From assembly GCA_958298945.1 (NCBI GenBank), contig OY282608.1, forward strand, positions 78,850,806 through 78,914,805: a stretch of 64,000 nucleotides of DNA. Direction: 5' to 3'. Shown one piece after another: positions 57,521 through 64,000 of this stretch. The notes under the pieces are model-generated. The model saw only the letters and a list, made by a program, of their open reading frames with translations, had not been told where the DNA came from and did no database searches. Origin of the DNA: Atherix ibis (Eukaryota; Arthropoda; Insecta; Diptera; Athericidae). The position numbers were made by a program, and so were the translations under genes. Within the stretch, counting starts at the first letter, position 1. Each line of letters begins with the position of its first letter.

Positions 57521-60500
57521 AACAAACCAACAAGCCAACAAACAAACAAACCAACAAACCAACAATCCAACAAACCAACAAGCCAACAAAACAAAAAACC
57601 AACAAACGAACAAACCAACAAACCAACAAACCAACAAACAAACAAACCAACAAACCAATAAACGAACAAACCAACAAACCAACAAACCAACAAACCAACA
57701 AACCAACAAACCAACAAGCCAAAAAACAAACAAACCAACAAACCAACAAACCAACAAACCAACAAACCAACAAACCAACAAACCAACAAACCAACAAACC
57801 AACAAACAAACAAACCAACAAACCAACAAACCAACAAACCAACAAACCAACAAAAAAACAAACCAACAAACAAACAAGCCAACAAACCAACATGCCGACA
57901 AGCCAACAAACAAACAAACCAACAAACCAATAAACCAAAAAGCCAACAAACCAACAAACCAACAAGCCAACAAGCCAACAAATGAACAGACCAACAAACC
58001 AACAAACCAACAAATTAACAAACAAACAAACCAACAAACCAAAAAGCCAACAAACCAACAAACCAACAAGCCAAGAAGCCAACAAACCAAAAAACCAACA
58101 AACGAACAAACCAACAAACCAACAAACCAATAAACCAACAAACTAACAAACCAACAAGTTAACAAACCAACAAACCAACAAACCAATAAACCAACAAACC
58201 AACAAACAAATAAACCAACAAACCAACAAACCAACAAACCAACAAACCAACAAACCAACAAACCAACAAACCAACAAACCAACAAACCTACAAACCAGCA
58301 AACCAACAAAGCAACAAACCAACAAACCAACAAGCCAACAAACAAACAAACCAACAAACCAACAAGCCAACAAACAAACAAACCAACAAACCAACAAACC
58401 AATAAACCAACAAACCAACAAACCAACAAACCAACAAACCAACAAACCAACAAACCAACAAGCCAACAAACAAACAAACCAACAAACCAACAAACCAACA
58501 AACCAACAAACCAACAAACCAACAAACCAACAAACCAACAAACCAACAAACCAACAAACAAACAAACAAACAAACCAACAAACCAACAAACCAACGAAAA
58601 AACAAACCAACAAACAAACAAGCCAACAAACCAATATGCCGACAAGCCAACAAACAAACAAACCAACAAACCAACAAACCAACAAACGAACAAACCAACA
58701 AACCAAAAAACCAACAAAACAACAAACCAACAAGCCAACAAACCAACAAACCAACAAACCAACAAACTAACAAACCAACAAGCCAACAAACTAACAAACC
58801 AACAAGTTAACAAATCAACAAACGAACAAACCAACAAACCAACAAACCAACAAACAAATAAACCAACAAACCAACAAACCAACAAGCCAACAAACCAACA
58901 AACCAACAAACCAACAAACCAACAAACCAACAAACCAACAAGCGAACAAACCAACAAACCAACAAGCCAACAAGCCAACAAACCAAAAAACCAACAAACG
59001 AACAAAACAACAAACCAACAAAAAAACAAACCAACAAACCAACAAACCAACAAACCAACAAACCAACAAACCAACAAACCAACAAACCAACAAACTAACA
59101 AACCAACAAACCAACAAACCAACAAACCAACAAACCAACATGCCAACAAGCCAACAAACAAACAAACCAACAAACCAACAAACCAACAAACCAACAAACC
59201 AACAAACCAACAAACCAACAAACCAACAAACAACAAACCAACAAACCAACAAACCAAAAAACCAACAAACGAACAAACCAACAAACCAACAAAAAAACAA
59301 ACCAACAAACCAACAAACCAACAAACCAACAAACCAACAAACCAACAAACCAACAAACCAACAAACCAACAAACCAACCATCCAACAAACCAACAAACCA
59401 ACAAACCAACAAGCCTACAAACCAACAAACCAACATGCCAACAAGTCAACAAACAAACAAACCAAAAAACCAACAAACCGACAAACTAACAAACCAACAA
59501 ACCAACAAACCAACAAACCAACAAACCAACAAACCAACATGCCAACAAGCCAACAAACAAACAAAACAACAAACCAACAAACCAACAAACCAACAAACCA
59601 ACAAACCAACAAGCCAACAAACCTACAAAACAACAAGCCAACAAGCCAACAAACCAAAAAACCAACAAACCAACAAACGAACAAACCAACAAACCAACAA
59701 ACCAACAAGCCAATAAACCAACAAATCAACATGCCAACAAGCAAACAAACAAACAAACCAACAAACAAACAAACAAACAAACCAACAAACCAACAAACCA
59801 ACAAACCAACAAACCAACAAACCAACAAACCAACAAGCCAACAAACCAACAAACCAACATGCCAACAAGCCAACAAACAAACAAAAAAAAAACAAACCAA
59901 CAAACCAACAAACCAACAAGCCAATAAACCAACAAACCAACAAACTGACAAATCAACAAGTTAACAAACCAACAAACCAACAAACCAACAAACCAACAAA
60001 CCAACAAACCAACAAACCAATAAACCAACAAACCAACAAGCCAACAAACCAAAAAACCAACAAACAAACAAACCAACAAACCAACAAACCAACAAACAAA
60101 CAAACAAACCAACAAACCAACAAACCAACAAACCAACAAGCCAACAAGCCAACAAACCAACAAACCAACAAACCAACAAACAAACAAACCACCAAACCAA
60201 CAAACCAACAAACCAACAAAAAAACAAACCAACAAACAAACAAGCCAACAAACCAACAAACCAACAAACCAACAAACCAACAAGCCAATGAAACCAACAA
60301 ACCAACATGCCAACAAGCCAACAAACAAACAAACCAACAAACCAACAAACCAAAAAACCAACAAACCAGCAACCCAACAAACCAACAAACTAACAAACCA
60401 ACAAGCCAACAAACTAACAAACCAACAAGTTAACAAATCAACAAACCAACAAACCAACAAACCAACAAGCCAACAAGCCAACAAACCAACAAACCAACAA

Positions 60501-60985
60501 ACCAACAAACAAACAAACCACCAAACCAACAAACCAACAAACCAACAAAAAAACAAACCAACAAACAAACAAGCCAACAAACCAACAAACCAACAAACCA
60601 ACAAACCAACAAGCCAATGAAACCAACAAACCAACATGCCAACAAGCCAACAAACAAACAAACCAACAAACCAACAAACCAAAAAACCAACAAACCAACA
60701 ACCCAACAAACCAACAAACCAACAAACCAACAAACCAACAAACCAATAAACCTACAAGCCAACAAACTAACAAACCAACAAGTTAACAAACCAACAAACC
60801 AACAAACCAACAAACCAACAAACCAACAAACCAACAAACCAAAAAAACCAACAAACCAACAAACCAACAAGCCAACAAACCAACAAACCAACATGCCAAC
60901 AAGCCAACAAGCCAACAAACAAACAAACCAACAAACCAACAAACCAACAAACTAACAAACCAAAAAACCAACAAACCAACAAACC
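57521..60985. repeat. Higher-order repeat, about 3.4-kb offset, copy 2
   Basis: Matches 54,155-57,520. It is longer by 104 bp (13 octamers) near 58,590-58,700, where it carries a CATGCCGAC-like block reading AATATGCCGAC and a CAACGAAAAAAC variant that copy 1 lacks. It is shorter by 5 bp at a ten-A run at 59,883-59,892, where copy 1 has AAAC tetramers. Confidence 0.85.
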
Positions 60986-61400
60986 AACAAACCAACAAAC
61001 CAACAAACCAACAAACCAACAAACCAACAAACCAAAAAACCAACAAGCCAACAAACCAACAAACCAACATACCAACAAGCCAACAAACAAACAAACCAGC
61101 AAACCAACAAACCAACAAACCAACAAACCAACAAACCAACAAGCCAACAAACCAACAAACCAACATGCCAACAAGCCAACAAACAAACAAACCAACAAAC
61201 CAACAAACCAACAAACCAACAATTCAACAATCCAACAAACCAACAAGCCAACAAACTAACAAACGAACAAGTTAACAAACCAGCAAACCAACAAACCAAC
61301 AAACCAACAAGCCAACAAACAAATAAACCAACAAACCAACAAACCAACAAACCAACAAACCAACAAACCAACAAACCAACAATTCTAACAAACCAACAAA
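60986..61400. repeat. Array segment with unique variants before the 1.5-kb repeat
   Basis: Octamers with two adjacent unusual variants, AACAATTCAAC and AATCCAAC, near 61,220-61,235, and an AATTCTAAC junction near 61,380-61,390. No unique DNA is present. Confidence 0.75.
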
Positions 61401-62470
61401 CCAACAAGCCAACAAGCCAACAAACCAAAAAACCAACAAACGAACAAACCAACAAATCAACAAACCAACAAACAAACAAACCAACAAACCAACAAACCAA
61501 CAAACCAACAAACCAACAAACCAACAAACCAATAAACCAACAAACCAACAAACCAACAAACCAACAAACCAACAAACCAACAAGCTAACGAAACCAACAA
61601 ACCAACATGCCAACAAGCCAACAAACAAACAAACCAACAAACCAACAAACCAACAAACCAATAAACCAACAAGCCAACAAACCAACAAACCAACAAACCA
61701 ACAAACCAACAAAACAATAAACCTACAAGCTAACAAACTAACAAACCAACAAGTTAACAAACCAACAAACCAACAAACCAACAAATCAACAAACCAACAA
61801 ACCAACAAACCAACAAACGAACAAACGAACAAACCAACAAACCAACAAACCAACAAACCAATAAGCCAACAAACCAACAAACCAACATGCCAACAAGCCA
61901 ACAAGCCAACAAACAAACAAACCAACAAACCAACAAACTAACAAACCAAAAAACCAACAAACCAACAAACCAACAAACTAACAAACCAACAAACCAACAA
62001 GCCAACAAACCAACAAACCAACAAGCCAACAAGCCAACAAACCAAAAAACCAACAAACGAACAAACCAAAAAACCAACAAACCAACAAACAAACAAACCA
62101 ACAAACCAACCCACCAACCCACCAACAAACCAACAAACCAACAAACCAACAAACCAACAAGCCAACAAACCAACAAACCAACAAACCAACAAGCCAACAA
62201 ACCAACAAAACAACAAGCCAACAAACCAACAAACTAACAAACCAACAAACCAACAAGCCAACAAACTAACAAACCAACAAGTTAACAAACCAACAAACCA
62301 ACAAACTAACAAACCAACAAACCAACAAACCAACAAACCAACAAACAAATAAACCAACAAACCAACAAACCAACAAACCAACAAACCCACAAACCAAAAA
62401 GCCAACAAACCAACAAACTAACAAGCCAACAAGCCAACAAACCAAAAAACGAACAAACGAACCAACCAAC
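61401..62470. repeat. Higher-order repeat, about 1.5-kb offset, copy 1
   Basis: Matches about 62,931-64,000. The offset is 1,530 at the left (CGAAC with G at 61,442 and 62,972), 1,498 through the middle (GAAACC G at 61,590 and 63,088) and 1,530 again at the right end (ACCAACCAAC ends at 62,470 and 64,000). The steps are 32 bp, four octamers. Confidence 0.82.
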
Positions 62471-62930
62471 AAACCAACAAACCAACAAACAAACAAACCA
62501 ACAAACAAACAAACCAACAAACCAACAAACTAACAAACCAACAAACCAACAAACCAACAAACCAACAAGCCAATGAAACCAACAAACCAACATGCCAACA
62601 AGACAACAAACAAACAAACCAATAAACCAACAAACCAACAAACCAACAAACCAACAAGCCAACAAGCCAACAAACCAACAAACCAACAAACCAACAAACC
62701 GACAAGGCAACAAACGAACAAACTAACAAACCAACAAGTTAACAAACCAACAAACCAACAACCCAACAAACCAACAAACCAACAAACCAACAAACCAACA
62801 AACCAACAAACCAACAAACCCACAAACCAACAAGCCAACAAACCAACAAACCAACATGCCAACAAGCCAACAAGCCAACAAACAAACAAACCAACAAACC
62901 AACAAACCAACAAACTAACAAACCAAAAAA
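62471..62930. repeat. Spacer part of the 1.5-kb unit
   Basis: Octamers with CCAATGAAACC (ATG at 62,573), ACAAGACAAC near 62,600, AAGGCAAC near 62,704, AAGTTAAC near 62,737 and ACCCAC near 62,818. The matching part of the next unit would lie beyond the window. Confidence 0.75.
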
Positions 62931-64000
62931 CCAACAAACCAACAGACCAACAAACCAAAAAACCAACAAACGAACAAACCAACAAACCAACAAACCAACA
63001 AACAAACAAACCAACAAACCAACAAACCAACAAACCAACAAACCAACAAACCAACAAACCAACAAACCAACAAACCAACAAGCCAACGAAACCAACAAAC
63101 CAACATGCCAACAAGCCAACAAACAAACAAACCAACAAACCAACAAACCAACAAACCAATAAACCAACAAGCCAACAAACCAACAAACCAACAAACCAAC
63201 AAACCACCAAAACAATAAACCTACAAGCTAACAAACTAACAAACCAACAAGTTAACAAACCAACAAACCAACAAACCAACAAATCAACAAACCAACAAAC
63301 CAACAAACCAACAAACGAACAAACCAACAAACCAACAAACCAACAAACCAACAAACCAACAAGCCAACAAACCAACAAACCAACATGCCAACAAGCCAAC
63401 AAGCCAACAAACAAACAAACCAACAAACCAACAAACTAACAAACCAAAAAACCAACAAACCAACAAACCAACAAACTAACAAACCAACAAACCAACAAGC
63501 CAACAAACCAACAAACCAACAAGCCAACAAGCCAACAAACCAAAAAACCAACAAACGAACAAACCAAAAAACCAACAAACCAACAAACAAACAAACCAAC
63601 AAACCAAGCCACCAACCCACCAACAAACCAACAAACCAACAAACCAACAAACGAACAAGCCAACAAACCAACAAACCAACAAACCAACAAGCCAACAAAC
63701 CAACAAAACAACAAGCCAACAAACCAACAAACTAACAAACCAACAAACCAACAAGCCAACAAACTAACAAACCAACAAGTTAACAAACCAACAAACCAAC
63801 AAACCAACAAACCAACAAACCAACAAACCAACAAACCAACAAACCAACAAACCAGCAAACAAATAAACCAACAAACCAACAAACCAACAAACCAACAAAC
63901 CAACAAACCAACAAACCCACAAACCAAAAAGCCAACAAACCAACAAACTAACAAGCCAACAAGCCAACAAACCAAAAAACGAACAAACGAACCAACCAAC
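62931..64000. repeat. Higher-order repeat, about 1.5-kb offset, copy 2 (runs off the window)
   Basis: Second copy of 61,401-62,470. It differs by substitutions such as AAGCCACC for AACCCACC near 63,607 and CCAACGAAACC for CTAACGAAACC near 63,085. A 32-bp gain of consensus octamers plus CCAGC lies near 63,820-63,855. The last bases match 62,461-62,470, so the array continues past the right end. Confidence 0.82.

Larger units (their letters stand above)
1..64000. repeat. 8-bp satellite array, consensus AAACCAAC (+) / GTTGGTTT (-)
   Basis: Every part of the window reads as back-to-back copies or one- to three-base variants of AAACCAAC, roughly 8,000 units, with no unique insert. The first 64 bases and most inter-variant tracts are exact copies. 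Common variants are AAGCCAAC (position 3 A to G), AAACAAAC, AAACGAAC and AAACTAAC (position 5 changed), AAACCAAA and AAACCAAT (position 8 changed), AAACCAGC (position 7), AAATCAAC (position 4), and the compound forms ATGCCAAC and AAGTTAAC. The + strand is nearly all A and C. The array runs off both ends of the window. All long open frames are repeat translations, TNKPTNQQ on + and LLVCWFVG on -, so they are not annotated as genes. Simple satellite DNA of a eukaryotic nucleus is the best interpretation. The genomic location (centromere, subtelomere or other) cannot be read from the sequence. Confidence 0.97.

Noticed and set aside
1..64000. Multi-pass membrane protein or cysteine-rich peptide family on the - strand
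   Set aside because: The hydrophobicity of LLVCWFVG follows from G/T-only codons, not from selection.
1..64000. CRISPR array
   Set aside because: There are no distinct spacers. The repeat unit is 8 bp and continuous, and no cas gene is in the window.
1..64000. Telomere
   Set aside because: The G/T strand is telomere-like in composition, but the unit lacks a GGG core and is highly variant, and the array carries kilobase higher-order duplications. Subtelomeric placement is possible but not shown.
1..64000. tRNA, rRNA, hairpin terminator, riboswitch or inverted-repeat mobile element
   Set aside because: The + strand lacks G and T, so stems of any length cannot form. I saw no terminal inverted repeats or target-site duplications.
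1..64000. Base-caller or library concatemer artefact
   Set aside because: Not fully excluded, but the ordered rare variants, large nested duplications with private substitutions and distinct sub-family domains are what real satellite evolution produces and a simple artefact would not.

Overview
The whole 64,000-base window is one uninterrupted tandem array of an 8-bp satellite. The + strand consensus is AAACCAAC and the - strand consensus is GTTGGTTT. I found no gene, RNA gene, transposon, CRISPR array or stretch of unique sequence. Both window ends lie inside the array, so the real array is longer than 64 kb. The consensus is 5/8 A and 3/8 C, so the + strand is almost purely A and C (consensus GC 37.5%). 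Almost every G or T on the + strand belongs to a recognisable variant octamer.

All open reading frames here come from the repeat. The unit length of 8 is not a multiple of 3 and the consensus contains no stop codon in any frame. All three + frames therefore read the same cyclic octapeptide TNKPTNQQ, and all three - frames read LLVCWFVG. Apparent starts come from an ACATGCC variant, whose CATG is palindromic and gives ATG on both strands. Apparent stops come from variants such as AATAAAC, GTTAAC, AACTAAC and AATCAAC. I annotate no coding sequence.

The informative content is the pattern of variant octamers, which shows higher-order structure made by segmental tandem duplication. The main duplications are: a pair offset by 204 bp (331-738); 120-bp duplications near 1.8, 12.0 and 16.3 kb; a 2,499-bp offset (about 3.25-7.77 kb); an offset of about 1.75 kb (12.96-15.8 kb); 1,992 bp (19.34-23.33 kb) with a partial third copy to 24.4 kb; about 2.36 kb and 3.32 kb (25.2-32.6 kb); a large one of about 12.54 kb (30.22-42.76 kb and 42.76-54.56 kb); about 3.4-3.5 kb (54.16-60.99 kb); and about 1.5 kb (61.4-64.0 kb). 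Boundaries are approximate because the edges sit in consensus octamers.

Diagnostic variants split the window into three domains. The left domain (1 to about 25.2 kb) carries ACATGTTAAC and AAATATACC. The middle domain (about 25.2-54 kb) carries CACGCG. The right domain (about 56.8-63.1 kb) carries a GAAACC phase-slip variant. Copies differ by single substitutions and mainly by gains or losses of whole octamers (8, 16, 104 and 760 bp), as expected from replication slippage and unequal exchange.

Organism: the sequence does not identify it. A homogeneous simple-sequence array of this length fits eukaryotic nuclear satellite DNA (centromeric, pericentromeric or subtelomeric) best. This is an inference from array size and absence of genes, and another source is not excluded.
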